Shown: positions 1 through 9,409, counted from the first letter of the stretch. The stretch is DNA of 64,000 nt from an uncultured Fibrobacterota bacterium (GCA_903876665.1 CAIRAY010000043.1:1-64000), one strand, 5' to 3'. The notes: a model not told the origin generated them from the sequence alone. A program made the numbers and translations.

Positions 1-1518
1 AGCGGTGCAACTTCCGTGAATTCAGGTACTTTGAATGTAACCGGTTCCCTGGCCAGTGGGAGCGCGGTGACGGTTGCGAATGCCACAACCTTGGCGGGCA
101 ATGGCACCACAGCGGGGACTGTGATGATTCAGGATGGTGGTCTTATGGCTCCAGGTTCTATGGGGGCTGGAACTTTGAATACGGGTGCGTTCACCATGGG
201 CAGCACATCGGTCCTCAATATGGATTTGGGAACGTCAAGCGACTTGGTTGCGGTCACAGGTGCTTTGACTTTGGATGGAATCCTGAACGTAACTGCGGGG
301 GCAGGCTTCACGTATGGCGTATATCCCTTGCTGAGCTATTCCGGGGCATTGGTCAATCGCGCACTGGTCACAGGTACCATGCCAGCTGGGTACAGCTATA
401 CCGTTTCCGCCACGTCGAGTCCGGTTACTCTTCGTGTCAGCGTTTCTCCCCTAATTACATCGGATGGAGGAGCTGCAACGGCCTCCATCAATGTTGTAGA
501 GAACCAGAGTGCTGTGACAACCGTCGTTTCTATCGATGCGGATGGAGAAACTCCATTATATAGCATTACGGGTGGGTCAGATGCAGGCCAGTTCAGCATT
601 GTTGCAGGGACCGGTGTCTTGACTTTTTCCACTGCACCAAACTATGAGATCCCCACCGATTTTGGTGCCGACAATGTTTATGATGTCCAAGTTACGGTTT
701 CGGATGGCTATGGTGGGACGGATCTTCAGGATATCTCGGTCACGGTTTCCAATGTAAATGAAGCTCCCCTGAGTGTTGACAGTATTCAAGTGAGCATGCT
801 GGATTCAAAGCGGGGGAGGATCTATTCATCCAAAGTAAATAGCATTCTGGACACGTTATCCATCCCTAGCGGTGCGCAGGTCACCATGACGAGTCACTTT
901 GTTGATCCCGAAGGTGATCCCTTTGTTTTCGCAATTTTGCAAGCGCCAGCGGGGTTGTTGGATTCTTCCTATGTCCCTGGATTTTTGCGCATAAAATGGA
1001 CTCCAGTTCTGAACGCAAATGACAGCATTCGCCTCGAAGCAACGGATTCTGCAGGAGCAAAGGATACCCTTATAATCCGGTTTCGTAGCCTTTCCAATTT
1101 GGCACCACAATTTTCAAGTGGAATGGTTTTAGCTACCGACAAAGCCAATAATGTGCTTCGATCCATTCCACTAAGTCTCCCATCCACCAGCATTCCGCGA
1201 AATGCCAGCCTCAATATTCACATTGGCTTTGACGATCCTGAAGGAGATGCATTCGAGCTTACTCCCCTCAACATACCCACAACGGTAAATTGGTATTCCG
1301 AGAATTCCCAGATTCATTTGAACTGGCAAAACCCAGGCAATGCCGATACTTCATTTTCCATTATGGCTACAGATGATCTTGATGCGATTGACACGGTTTT
1401 CTTTTCGCTAAAGTATGGCAATTCGCTTCCTGTTTCGCTATATATATCCAATCCGAAACAAGTAAAATCCCCATTACCCTACCTTCATTTCTTTGATCTC
1501 CTTGGACGACGTGAATGA
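1..1518 (+). CDS. Giant secreted beta-strand-repeat surface protein, 3' part (module copy 1, gene A1)
   Basis: The frame is already open at base 1, so the N-terminus lies outside the window. In order, the visible part has: an autotransporter-associated beta-strand (PATR-like) repeat to about residue 145, with Gly/Thr-rich text such as GTTAGTVMIQDGGLMAPGS; a cadherin-like domain at about 155-255, with VVENQ and AGQFSI motifs; and two Ig-like segments with DPEGD motifs at about 290-480. The protein stops two residues after an FFDLLGR motif. It is probably exported and displayed on the cell surface as an adhesin or scaffold. It overlaps the next gene by ATGA (1515-1518). Its paralogue is the 1658-residue protein at 32057-37033, which has the same repeat-cadherin-Ig order but a longer sorting domain at its end. 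Function beyond surface display is inference. Confidence 0.8.
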   Translation, partial: SGATSVNSGTLNVTGSLASGSAVTVANATTLAGNGTTAGTVMIQDGGLMAPGSMGAGTLNTGAFTMGSTSVLNMDLGTSSDLVAVTGALTLDGILNVTAGAGFTYGVYPLLSYSGALVNRALVTGTMPAGYSYTVSATSSPVTLRVSVSPLITSDGGAATASINVVENQSAVTTVVSIDADGETPLYSITGGSDAGQFSIVAGTGVLTFSTAPNYEIPTDFGADNVYDVQVTVSDGYGGTDLQDISVTVSNVNEAPLSVDSIQVSMLDSKRGRIYSSKVNSILDTLSIPSGAQVTMTSHFVDPEGDPFVFAILQAPAGLLDSSYVPGFLRIKWTPVLNANDSIRLEATDSAGAKDTLIIRFRSLSNLAPQFSSGMVLATDKANNVLRSIPLSLPSTSIPRNASLNIHIGFDDPEGDAFELTPLNIPTTVNWYSENSQIHLNWQNPGNADTSFSIMATDDLDAIDTVFFSLKYGNSLPVSLYISNPKQVKSPLPYLHFFDLLGRRE

Positions 1519-3089
1519 GAATAATGAATCCGTTTTTTTTGATTCCCTTTTGGTTCGCCATTTGCGCATATTCTCAAGCTGGCGTGTATTTGTCATCTGA
1601 TGATATTGAGGAAATTTCAGATCCTGAAAGAATAGCCAATACAAGCTTCCTGTATCGTGTCGGAGAAAAAGCAGATTCGCTTCGGTTTTACCGGGTGTTC
1701 ATGAGCAACATGCTCTACGGCACAAAAAATACGTTTCAATGGCCGGCCGATCTCGAAGGTGCGCAGCGATACCGGTTGCCACTTTTTAACAGCCGTGAAG
1801 CCACACGCAAAAAACAAATGATTTCCGAAATGATATTCAATGATCGTTTGGTGTTGTCAAGCGATGATTCTCTTTATTATCTAAAGGGAGGTGATGTGGT
1901 CCCTCTAAAAAGGATTCCGGGTCCTGGGATTGCCTTTATTACTTCCTCCCCTGGCGCCAGCTACCTAAAGCTTGACGCAAAAGGGGGGCTTGTTGAAAAG
2001 TCCCTTCCTGCCTTTTATTACACATTGAATGACACTACCCAGATATGTTTTATTCGGGCGGACACCAAGTTGTCCATTGAATTGAACCCCTATACGCCTT
2101 TGGGGCAATTCCGTATAGAAAATATTGTCCTTTCTCCTTACCCGGAAGTTCATCTACCCGCACGCCCTGTCTTGGAGCTCCCAGCCAAAGCCGAAGTCGA
2201 TTCTGCAGGACTGCGTGGGGTTGATAGCCTAACCGCTGTTCTACAAACATGGATTGCCGAAGACTCTCTTCATATCAATCAATTTGTCGATTCGGTTCAG
2301 AAACAACTGGTTACCCAAATTTCAAAAACCAAATATGAAACCGATCAAGCTTATATCCGAAGAGCGGATTCCTACAAGCAAGAAGCCCGACTCTTGCTCC
2401 AAAAAATTGCAACGTGGAATCGTGTTGACCAACTCCTGTTTCCCCTGCAACAAAAACGGAATATTTTTCAATCCTATCGGAAGCAACAGGCCATTAATCT
2501 TGCCAATGAAGAATTTAAACGCACCCAGGATTTTCGCACTCAATTGCTGAACCATCACCTATGGAACCGACTATTTGCTTCGGCGTATTGGACTATCGGA
2601 CGCAACATGGATCAGAGCTTCGCCAACCCAAGTCCCACAATGCTTTCTGGCGGAGGGGTCCGGTTGGATTGGATTGGGCGTCTCTATCGCAAAACATCCC
2701 TCATAACCCACCTTGAGGGCTCCTTGAGCGCTTGGCGATTTCAGGAACAAGAAAACCGCTTTAGCACCCAGAAATCTGGCGTATTGGCTTTTGAAATCGG
2801 AATCCCAGTCGGTATAGCCCCTGCAGGGAATTACACGCTCGATACCACCTCAGGCCTTGTCATTCAAGTTTCAGCGGGCCCAGCGCTTGCGTTGCGGAAT
2901 ACCGAACTCGTTAGAAACTCCGGAGCAGAAAGTAAAAAGACCTACGCCATTGGAGGCGCAGGCAGTCTCAGTCTATTCTTTGCAGGAATGCCAATTATTG
3001 TCAGCCTTGACTATTCCTACTTCAACGATAAGCTTGGCGACTTTGCCTTACGAGTCGGCATACCGCTTTATCGAAGGGAGGCCAAATGA
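1515..3089 (+). CDS. Exported protein with helical middle and probable outer-membrane barrel (gene A2)
   Basis: This is a 524-residue protein; I do not recognise a named family. It has a signal peptide at about residues 1-22, a beta-rich region to about 220, a charged helical and probably coiled-coil stretch at about 230-350, and a C-terminal 160 residues of alternating hydrophobic strands ending in LRVGIPLYR, like an outer-membrane barrel. It is a clear paralogue of the protein at 30537-32060: compare YGTKNTFQWPADL with YKTKYAFRWPAEI, and IFNDRLVL with IFNDNLIL. It sits between the giant surface protein and a lipoprotein, with ATGA overlaps on both sides. This suggests the three products assemble together, perhaps with this one as the outer-membrane anchor. 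ATG at 1515 is chosen for the overlap; ATG at 1524 is also possible. Confidence 0.8.
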   Translation: MRIMNPFFLIPFWFAICAYSQAGVYLSSDDIEEISDPERIANTSFLYRVGEKADSLRFYRVFMSNMLYGTKNTFQWPADLEGAQRYRLPLFNSREATRKKQMISEMIFNDRLVLSSDDSLYYLKGGDVVPLKRIPGPGIAFITSSPGASYLKLDAKGGLVEKSLPAFYYTLNDTTQICFIRADTKLSIELNPYTPLGQFRIENIVLSPYPEVHLPARPVLELPAKAEVDSAGLRGVDSLTAVLQTWIAEDSLHINQFVDSVQKQLVTQISKTKYETDQAYIRRADSYKQEARLLLQKIATWNRVDQLLFPLQQKRNIFQSYRKQQAINLANEEFKRTQDFRTQLLNHHLWNRLFASAYWTIGRNMDQSFANPSPTMLSGGGVRLDWIGRLYRKTSLITHLEGSLSAWRFQEQENRFSTQKSGVLAFEIGIPVGIAPAGNYTLDTTSGLVIQVSAGPALALRNTELVRNSGAESKKTYAIGGAGSLSLFFAGMPIIVSLDYSYFNDKLGDFALRVGIPLYRREAK

Positions 3090-3949
3090 AATACCTTTAT
3101 CTTCTCGTTTTCTGGTTCTTTTCCTCTTGTTCTGACTTTCACCTTGGGTATACACCAGGGGGAAACCCAGCCCCTCCGATCTTCTTGACAGATACACTAA
3201 TAGACACCACAATCGTCGCATCGGATTCCGTAATCGTTCGCCTTCGGTACAATTCTTCAGACACGATTCTCGATAGCACGTTCTATTTGCGTTCCGGGAA
3301 TTATGCGGAGCTGGGATATTCGATTCAAGGGTCCGGAAACCTCGATTCAATCTTTCTGTACGGTCTTGTGGTCACTACAGAGGCCATTTCCTTTTCGACC
3401 AATATGGAGAATTCCCGCTTCCATGCTCTTGACAGCATCAGTCATGTTACCGCAGGAAATGTCGAAAGATTTCAGCTAAGTGTTCCGGGGATTCCCTCGC
3501 AGTCCTATGGGTTGCGCATATATAACAACGGCCCTAGTGATCTGAATTTGGGCGCCTTGTTATTGGTTGGGCATTCTAGCCCCGACTCCTCCGCAACATC
3601 GCAAATTGTTGCAACTCTACAAGAAGTTCGCGAGGTGGTGTTGCGTAGTGCCTATAATGTTTATGCGAATACCCAGGTTTGGACTCCGATCCCGGTGATG
3701 CCCGGCGACTCCATCATTGGGTCGCTCCGTCTTGATCCAGGTTTACAGGCGTTCATAATCAACTCCGCAGAAATGGCGGATTTGACCATGAATGGGAATC
3801 AGGCTATTGGCTCTTGGAATTCACAGAACAACGCCAGATCGATCAAGCTGAGTATAGATCAGCCCGACACCTTGTACTATTTGGTGAAAAATGATTCAAC
3901 GGCAAATCTGGGGGTTTCCGATACGATCCGCCTCGTTCACAAATTGTAA
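3086..3949 (+). CDS. Probable lipoprotein of the three-gene surface operon (gene A3)
   Basis: This 287-residue protein has a short hydrophobic leader followed by SSCSDFHLGY, a lipobox-like site with the candidate lipidated cysteine at about residue 15. The remainder is beta-rich without a domain I recognise. The paralogue at 29674-30540 has the matching VSCSDFHFAI leader and later shared text (GALLLVG, SDTIRL-type ending), so the family is real. It overlaps the preceding gene by ATGA, which fixes the start. Its stop lies only 3 nt from the stop of the convergent gene. It is likely periplasmic or at the inner face of the outer membrane, as a partner of the barrel and the giant surface protein. 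The role is inferred from position only. Confidence 0.78.
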   Translation: MKYLYLLVFWFFSSCSDFHLGYTPGGNPAPPIFLTDTLIDTTIVASDSVIVRLRYNSSDTILDSTFYLRSGNYAELGYSIQGSGNLDSIFLYGLVVTTEAISFSTNMENSRFHALDSISHVTAGNVERFQLSVPGIPSQSYGLRIYNNGPSDLNLGALLLVGHSSPDSSATSQIVATLQEVREVVLRSAYNVYANTQVWTPIPVMPGDSIIGSLRLDPGLQAFIINSAEMADLTMNGNQAIGSWNSQNNARSIKLSIDQPDTLYYLVKNDSTANLGVSDTIRLVHKL

Positions 3950-3952
3950 TTC

Positions 3953-5278
3953 CTATTGAGCCTGGATCGAAATAATCTCATCACGACGTACACCAATGAT
4001 CCCAATCATGGTGCGAATGCGGAGAACCTTTTCTTCGGGGAGGGAAAGGACCTCTCCGGTAAAGGTTTTTCCATTTTTCAAATCTACACGAACAAAGGAA
4101 TGCAGACCCGGACCAAAGGAAGGAGGTGGAGCCTTTATGGAGGACGTTGTCGTTTCGAGTGGCTTTCGGTCGCGAATTATGGAGAGCGCGGAAATTTCAA
4201 GATCGCGAATCACCGCAATCGGTACTGCAGAGTATGCGTCTTGTGGTAAAGATTTTGTTGTTGCTAAATTTTGTCGCCCCATGGAGACCAACATGGTGTC
4301 GCCCAATGATTGGTTAATTTGTTCAGCAAGCGCCTCAATCCGTTTTCCATTGGTGATTTGCGTACCCATCAAGTATACTCGCCGATTTGCGTCACGGGCT
4401 AGAGAGTCGTTGCCTGCGACTTTGATTGCCCCCAAATAGTTTTTGAGCGCCTGTCCCTTGTTGCCAATTTCTTCTTCGCAAAGTCCGCGCACCATCAAGA
4501 CTTCTGCTTGTTCCGCTGGGCCAGCCTGATCTTCGGGTTTTAATGAGTTGAGTAAAGCATTGCACTGCATCAACAAGGGCATTTTGCGCGCCCGAACCAA
4601 TTCAGGAAGTTCAGCATTCAAAAGGTTTTTTTGCTCCAGAACAATCTGATCCAAATGTTGTAATAACAAACTGGCGGTTACCCCTTGATCGTTGTGACGA
4701 TTTTGAGCAATAACTCTTTGATATAAATCCTTCGCTTTAGGTATCTCACCCAATAAAGCTAGGCAGTATCCCTTATGAAGCAATAGGACTCCTAGTAAAA
4801 CGGGGTCATGAATCATCGGAGCGGTTTTGTCATAAATATCAAGGGCTTTCTGATATTCGCGGATTCGCTCTAATCGAAACGCCATGCCTAGATAATCTAG
4901 GGATTGCATTTCAATCCATTCTACCAAAAGGGGCTTGCCAATCGTTTGTCGTAGCGTATTTACCACATTTAGACTTACACGATCAAGAATGTCGACAACC
5001 TTTAGGTCAGAAAAGTCGTTTTCTGTACGGCTATCCAGCAAGTGGGAAATTTCAAATTCATTCCAATCCGAGCTACTACGGTCAATCTCTTCAAGATATA
5101 GCTTGCGTTGGTCCACAAAGCGCGCAACTAAGTACATGCGTGTGAGATTCCCCTCAATGAACTCTTGCTTTTGTAATTGCCAAGCAATTTCACTCAAGTT
5201 CATTCGAAGGCTCGACCAAGCAATTACCACTGTCAGCCCAATAATCAAGGCGGCCAGCGGCGTCAATAGCCGGTTCAT
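3953..5278 (-). CDS. Membrane-anchored TPR-like protein partnered with a diguanylate cyclase (gene B2)
   Basis: This is a 441-residue protein with one N-terminal membrane segment (about residues 6-24), then helical repeats of TPR type (for example EYQKALDIYDK and KGYCLALLGEIPKAKDLY). It ends with a C-terminal domain of about 50 residues (VRVDLKNGKTFTGEV to the end) that resembles a small SH3/Sm-like barrel. The last 25 residues (RIRTMIGIIGVRRDEI) are the part best conserved with the paralogue at 28212-29540. Most of the chain should be periplasmic. The gene starts inside the stop of the diguanylate cyclase gene (ATGA, 5275-5278), so the two are translationally coupled. It may carry an extracellular or envelope state to the cyclase, or report from it. 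No named family recognised. Confidence 0.8.
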   Translation of the reverse strand: MNRLLTPLAALIIGLTVVIAWSSLRMNLSEIAWQLQKQEFIEGNLTRMYLVARFVDQRKLYLEEIDRSSSDWNEFEISHLLDSRTENDFSDLKVVDILDRVSLNVVNTLRQTIGKPLLVEWIEMQSLDYLGMAFRLERIREYQKALDIYDKTAPMIHDPVLLGVLLLHKGYCLALLGEIPKAKDLYQRVIAQNRHNDQGVTASLLLQHLDQIVLEQKNLLNAELPELVRARKMPLLMQCNALLNSLKPEDQAGPAEQAEVLMVRGLCEEEIGNKGQALKNYLGAIKVAGNDSLARDANRRVYLMGTQITNGKRIEALAEQINQSLGDTMLVSMGRQNLATTKSLPQDAYSAVPIAVIRDLEISALSIIRDRKPLETTTSSIKAPPPSFGPGLHSFVRVDLKNGKTFTGEVLSLPEEKVLRIRTMIGIIGVRRDEIISIQAQ

Positions 5279-6630
5279 TTTTGCTCAACTCCAGGCTTAT
5301 AGGCCACGGCTTGATTGCGGCCAGCCTTTTTTGCTAGGTATAGGGCTTTATCGGCGCATTCAATAAAGGCAACTTGTAGATCAGTAGATTCAACAGGGGC
5401 GCCTCGCAGTGCGTCATGAATCTCCGCAACACCAAGGCTTACGGTTATTGGAAGTAGCCCCCCAGTCGGTAACTCAAAACGCATAGCCATTATTGCTTTG
5501 CGGATTTTTTCTGCAACACAAAGCCCTTGAGCCAAATTGGTTTCTGGCAATAAAAGGACGATTTCTTCTCCACCATAACGAGCGAGCACATCGGATGGGC
5601 GAACTAATTGGAGCAGGGTAGCTCCCATTTCGCGGAGAACTTTGTCACCACAAAGATGACCATGATTGTCGTTCACTTTTTTAAAGTGATCAACATCAAG
5701 CAGAATTAATCCGAGAGGACTGCCATATCTAGAGGACTGGGAAATATGCTTTGCCAAAAAGTCGAAGAAATGTCGGCGGTTGAACAAGCCTGTTAGCTCG
5801 TCCGTTCTCGCCATGTTTTCAATGCGGCTTTGGGCATTCTGTAGCTGGTCCATTTGTGATTGCAAACGCAAAAAATTTTCCTGCAACGCACCGGACATAT
5901 GATTAAATCCTTCTGCCAAAGAGCCCAGCTCATCTTGGGAAAAAACGGTGACTTTTGCTGAATAGTCTCCCTTGGAAATCCGCTCGGTCGCTGTTCTCAT
6001 GGCAAGGATAGGAGAGACCAGCAAGCGGAACAAGAACAAACCAAAAAAGGCATGCAACAACGTCAAGCCAATCACCGTCAAAAAAATCTGTTTATACAAA
6101 TCCCGGTACTGAGTTCCAATTTCATCCAAAGATATTTTGGAATAAATGGTTTTGTCTTTGAGGCCAATTTGATCCAGGGGAATGTATACCTCAATAAATC
6201 TGCGATCCTGGCTCAGCAACAAGTGATATTCCACCCCTGAATTGCGCTCCAAAGCCCTTGCTTTTGATGTTTGCTCCTTATATCCCTTGGGTAGTATCAT
6301 TGTCGCCGAGGACGCCATAATGCGTGCGCTATCTTGGTAGATCACGAAATTTGGCAATAACCTGGTTAACATTTCCCCAAGTGAAACCAAGGCAACAGTC
6401 TGGTCCTTGGCATTCAAGGAGCTGGCTTCGGAGGGCATGGGCATTTTGTGCAAACTGTTTACCGTTGAGGAAATCAATTCCTTAACCTGGTAACGTGAGT
6501 TATTGGAAATTAACTCAAGCTGGTTGAGGGAGATCACCCATGAGAAAATTCCAATACTGATAATGGAAAGCAGTAAATAGGAAAGCCCAACTTTGAATCG
6601 AATACTGCGAAATGAATGAATTTTGCCCAT
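5275..6630 (-). CDS. Membrane diguanylate cyclase with periplasmic sensor, HAMP and GGDEF domains (gene B1)
   Basis: This 451-residue enzyme makes c-di-GMP from two GTP. A membrane segment at about residues 14-34 is followed by a periplasmic sensor of about 150 residues, a second membrane segment at about 185-205, a HAMP domain and a GGDEF domain. The active-site motif is GGEEI (353-357) in ARYGGEEI. The product-inhibition site RPSD (344-347) lies five residues before it, so the enzyme should be active and feedback-inhibited. DVDHFKKVND and the DELTGLFNRR start of the domain are intact. The start codon has no upstream ribosome-binding site and sits 7 nt after a TAAAAT box (leaderless). Paralogue at 26878-28215. 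Confidence 0.93.
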   Translation of the reverse strand: MGKIHSFRSIRFKVGLSYLLLSIISIGIFSWVISLNQLELISNNSRYQVKELISSTVNSLHKMPMPSEASSLNAKDQTVALVSLGEMLTRLLPNFVIYQDSARIMASSATMILPKGYKEQTSKARALERNSGVEYHLLLSQDRRFIEVYIPLDQIGLKDKTIYSKISLDEIGTQYRDLYKQIFLTVIGLTLLHAFFGLFLFRLLVSPILAMRTATERISKGDYSAKVTVFSQDELGSLAEGFNHMSGALQENFLRLQSQMDQLQNAQSRIENMARTDELTGLFNRRHFFDFLAKHISQSSRYGSPLGLILLDVDHFKKVNDNHGHLCGDKVLREMGATLLQLVRPSDVLARYGGEEIVLLLPETNLAQGLCVAEKIRKAIMAMRFELPTGGLLPITVSLGVAEIHDALRGAPVESTDLQVAFIECADKALYLAKKAGRNQAVAYKPGVEQK

Positions 6631-6637
6631 TGTGATT

Positions 6638-6666
6638 ATTTTATCCTAAAAAATCGACAAACGCAA
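6638..6666 (-). promoter_or_regulatory. Leaderless promoter of the diguanylate cyclase operon
   Basis: On the minus strand TTGCGT (6661-6666) is followed by a 17-nt spacer and TAAAAT (6638-6643). ATG lies 7 nt after the -10 box, so transcription should begin at or next to the start codon. The paralogous gene at 26878 has TATAAT at the same 7-nt distance. Confidence 0.55.
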
Positions 6667-6744
6667 GAGGATTTGCCTTCGCCTAGGTCAGGTGAGTTCT
6701 TGTCCAGCCAAAGCCTATTTGCGTTTCCCGCAAAACTGTGATGA

Positions 6745-6805
6745 TTCCAAAAAAACAGGAATTAAAATGAAAAAGGATTGACAAAATCAAAACCAGATAT
6801 ACTTT
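6745..6805 (+). promoter_or_regulatory. Palindrome plus promoter upstream of the GH12-like gene
   Basis: TTCC-N9-GGAA (6745-6761) has an A-rich core. It lies 16 nt before a perfect TTGACA (6778-6783); a 16-nt spacer then leads to TACTTT (6800-6805). The same order and spacing is found upstream of the genes at 18119 and 24622. It is probably the site of a shared activator or repressor. Confidence 0.55.
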
Positions 6806-6823
6806 GGTAATGGTTAGGTGTGT

Positions 6824-6840
6824 TTCCAAAAAAAAAGGAA
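6824..6840 (+). promoter_or_regulatory. Second TTCC-N9-GGAA palindrome before the GH12-like gene
   Basis: TTCC, nine A residues and GGAA form a 17-bp palindrome, extendable to GTTTCC/GGAAAC (6822-6842). It lies 43 nt before the ATG at 6883 and downstream of the predicted transcription start, so it could act as a repressor site or in the leader RNA. It has the same half-sites and spacing as the copies at 6745, 18170 and 24675. Confidence 0.5.
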
Positions 6841-6882
6841 ACAAAGTGCAAACAGACAAAACATTAAATATGGGGTATCGTT

Positions 6883-7920
6883 ATGCATAATCGCATATTC
6901 ATTCTTGTAGGCATTGCTGCGTTGCTTTTTGGGTGCCAAGAAAATGCAACGAGCATCAATGGTGACTTGTCTTCTAGCATCAATAATTATTTGTCGTCGG
7001 ACGTGAATATCGACTTGTCGTCGAGCTCATTGGGTTTTTCTTCCGTTGAGCTGGCAAGCTCCTCCTTGGGTTCCTATTCATCCTCCAATATGGTTGTCGT
7101 TCCGGGATTGAGTAGTCAAGCTGCCCCAAGTAGCTCCAGTGCCGCCCCCATAGCCTGCAATGAGGCCTCGGCGATCTGGACGACCAATGACATCTATGGA
7201 AAGTACGAGCTAGGCGAGTCTTATGTCGCGCGAAACAATGTGTGGGGCGGTGACCGGGCAGGGTATGTCGCTGGCGAATCCATGTGGGTTGTGTCGGAGC
7301 GCTGCTGGGGTGCCAACGCCTCTCACCAAGAAGCGACGGGGCTGGTGAAGTCCTTCCCCAATATGCTCCGTGGCTGGGCCACCTGGGATGGCTACATCCG
7401 TCAAAATACCGGTTTACCTCTCAAGCTCAGCGAGATGACCAAGGCGAAGATTTATTGGAAAACGTCTGCGCCTAGTGCTCCAGGTGGGCGCTACCAAGGT
7501 CTCTGGGACATTTACCTCCACACGATCACCAATCCTAGCGCCACGCAGCTCTCGCACACCAATATTCAGATCTTTCAGCAGATTTACGATCCAAGTGGCT
7601 ACGCCTCGGGCGAGGCCGCCAAGGGAGTTACCAAGACCTACGGTGGGATCACCTTCAAGATGAACATCATCAACGGAGCGACCATGTCCTCGACCAACAA
7701 GGTCATTACGCTGTTCATGGGACCATTTGCCAAGCCTAACATGGGAGTGCCTGAGGCATTGATTGATTTAAAGGCCGTGCTTGACGGCCTAAAGGCTGAT
7801 GGCATCCTTGACCCCAATTTGTACCTGAGTAGTATCCAGCCCGGCTGGGAGATTATTGGGGCCGGAAAGTTTGTTACTCTTGATTTCTGGACTGCTCTTC
7901 AAGATGAGCCAGAGCTATAA
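6883..7920 (+). CDS. GH12-like secreted lipoprotein with altered nucleophile position
   Basis: This 345-residue lipoprotein has a lipobox ending at Cys18 (ALLFGC), a Ser-rich linker to about residue 92, and a domain at 95-342 that lines up with family GH12 glucanases. Shared features are NNVWG near the start, FPNMLRGW, LWDIYL, and LSSIQPGWE near the end. GH12 enzymes carry the nucleophile Glu in a motif of the type TEIMIWFN. Here the aligned stretch is TNIQIFQQ, with Asn227 in that place. The acid/base Glu appears kept as Glu323 (GWEII). The protein may bind beta-glucan or xyloglucan without normal hydrolysis, or the active site may be rearranged. It stands alone, convergent with the beta-helix gene, behind a promoter with two TTCC-N9-GGAA palindromes. 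The family call is by eye. Confidence 0.72.
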   Translation: MHNRIFILVGIAALLFGCQENATSINGDLSSSINNYLSSDVNIDLSSSSLGFSSVELASSSLGSYSSSNMVVVPGLSSQAAPSSSSAAPIACNEASAIWTTNDIYGKYELGESYVARNNVWGGDRAGYVAGESMWVVSERCWGANASHQEATGLVKSFPNMLRGWATWDGYIRQNTGLPLKLSEMTKAKIYWKTSAPSAPGGRYQGLWDIYLHTITNPSATQLSHTNIQIFQQIYDPSGYASGEAAKGVTKTYGGITFKMNIINGATMSSTNKVITLFMGPFAKPNMGVPEALIDLKAVLDGLKADGILDPNLYLSSIQPGWEIIGAGKFVTLDFWTALQDEPEL

Positions 7921-7931
7921 GTCTCAATATT

Positions 7932-9368
7932 TCACGGCACAGCGCGACCCAGCAAATCACGCAAAGGAATGGATAGGTTCCCCGTTGATGTTGTTGCCGC
8001 GCGAGGACGGGGGACTCTCACTTGAGTTTGTGCCTCCCGATACTCGTAGGCGCCCATATCGATTGCCGAGCCAGAAGGTCTCTGTGCATTGTCAAAGTCG
8101 AATATTGGCGCGGACTGGGTTGTTCCCGTATTGATCGCCGGTGAACGAACTGTCAGGTGAAAATCTCCACTGGCCGAGGATTGGAACAAGGGGGCCGTAG
8201 TGACCGAACCTACACCCCCCATTCCGTTCTTGATCACACCCTGGAAGAGATTGTTTTCAATGGTCATTTGTGATACGGACAGGGTCCCCGCAATGACTCC
8301 GCCATATTGCGGACTGGAGACAATGTTGTTGCGAATAACAACGTTGATGGCTTCCGGGTTGCTTATGGAGAGGCTTGGAGCCCAGGCGTCGGTGGAGCCA
8401 TTATTGAAAAAGGTGTTGTTGATTATGTGGATTCCACTCATATAATGACTCCCTGCAACACCGACCCAATTCGTCATTAAAAGGCCTTCCATTTTTGAAT
8501 TGTAGACCAGGTTGTTGAATATGCGAATGTTCTCCAGGCGACCGCCGTTTTCAGAGGCTAGGACAATTCCTCTTCCGCAGTTGCGGAATATATTGTTGTA
8601 AATGTCGATTTCGCTGTTGGTGCCGTCCCAGGCATCGACATACATGCAGAGCTTATTGTTATCGACAATGTTGTGATGGATTGTCCCCCACTTGGAGCCT
8701 CCCTTGGCGTCAATTCCTTCGGCTCCAATGGTTTGGGTGGGACCATCCGAGACATGGTTGTTCTTGATTTCAAAGGTATCCACCCCATGGACGCTGATGT
8801 TTTCTTGCGTGCCGGATGCACCCGTGGTAGCCTGTTCCACTTTATTCCCATCAATGGTGATATTGGTGTGATTGGAAAATGCGATTCCAGAACCGACCGT
8901 GTTGAACGTGGTACAGCGCTCCACCACAATATATCCCGGCTTGGAGGTCGCTCCCCATGCGCCCCAATTTCCAATCCCAAAATAGTCGGAGTTCTGCACT
9001 TTCAGACCGGAAATCCGAAGGAAACTTTGTTCATTGGTGGCAAAAACGGCGTTGCTCGTGAGTGGAGAAATTCCGCTACCATCGATGATGGGTGTTTCTC
9101 CAGGATAGTCCTTGAAGGTGATGTACTGGCTTTTTGTTCCGCTGTTTTGCACCACAACTTGCTCGTGGTAAACGCCTCCGCGAATCAGCACGGTGTCACC
9201 AGCCACAAGGGTGCTGGCGGCTTTTTGCACCGTCCGCCACGGTGAGGTTTGCGTCCCGGGGTTGGCATCATTTCCCGACACCGCAACAGAAAAGACTGTT
9301 GCGTGGACCTGGAGGATTGTAAGCAAGCACAGAGCCTGGAAAGAGAAGAACTGGATTTTTCCGGTCAT
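7932..9368 (-). CDS. Secreted right-handed beta-helix protein ending in DLLGR
   Basis: This protein of about 478 residues has a signal peptide and then a parallel beta-helix of the NosD/DUF1565 type. It starts with a conserved ANPGTQTSPWRTVQKA stretch and continues with repeated short strands and many Asn residues (NNIVDN, NNIFRNCG). Such folds occur in pectate lyases and other polysaccharide enzymes; I cannot identify catalytic residues. It ends RDLLGRAVP. It is a paralogue of the N-terminal third of the next gene upstream. ATG at 9368 is preferred because GAGG precedes it and the signal peptide follows at once; the longer frame from 9410 (TAATG with the upstream stop) adds a polar stretch. 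Probably co-transcribed with the 9410-12844 gene. Confidence 0.82.
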   Translation of the reverse strand: MTGKIQFFSFQALCLLTILQVHATVFSVAVSGNDANPGTQTSPWRTVQKAASTLVAGDTVLIRGGVYHEQVVVQNSGTKSQYITFKDYPGETPIIDGSGISPLTSNAVFATNEQSFLRISGLKVQNSDYFGIGNWGAWGATSKPGYIVVERCTTFNTVGSGIAFSNHTNITIDGNKVEQATTGASGTQENISVHGVDTFEIKNNHVSDGPTQTIGAEGIDAKGGSKWGTIHHNIVDNNKLCMYVDAWDGTNSEIDIYNNIFRNCGRGIVLASENGGRLENIRIFNNLVYNSKMEGLLMTNWVGVAGSHYMSGIHIINNTFFNNGSTDAWAPSLSISNPEAINVVIRNNIVSSPQYGGVIAGTLSVSQMTIENNLFQGVIKNGMGGVGSVTTAPLFQSSASGDFHLTVRSPAINTGTTQSAPIFDFDNAQRPSGSAIDMGAYEYREAQTQVRVPRPRAATTSTGNLSIPLRDLLGRAVP

Positions 9369-9409
9369 GATTCTACCTCGGGAAGATGCGCTACCTGTAG
9401 ATGTTCCCA

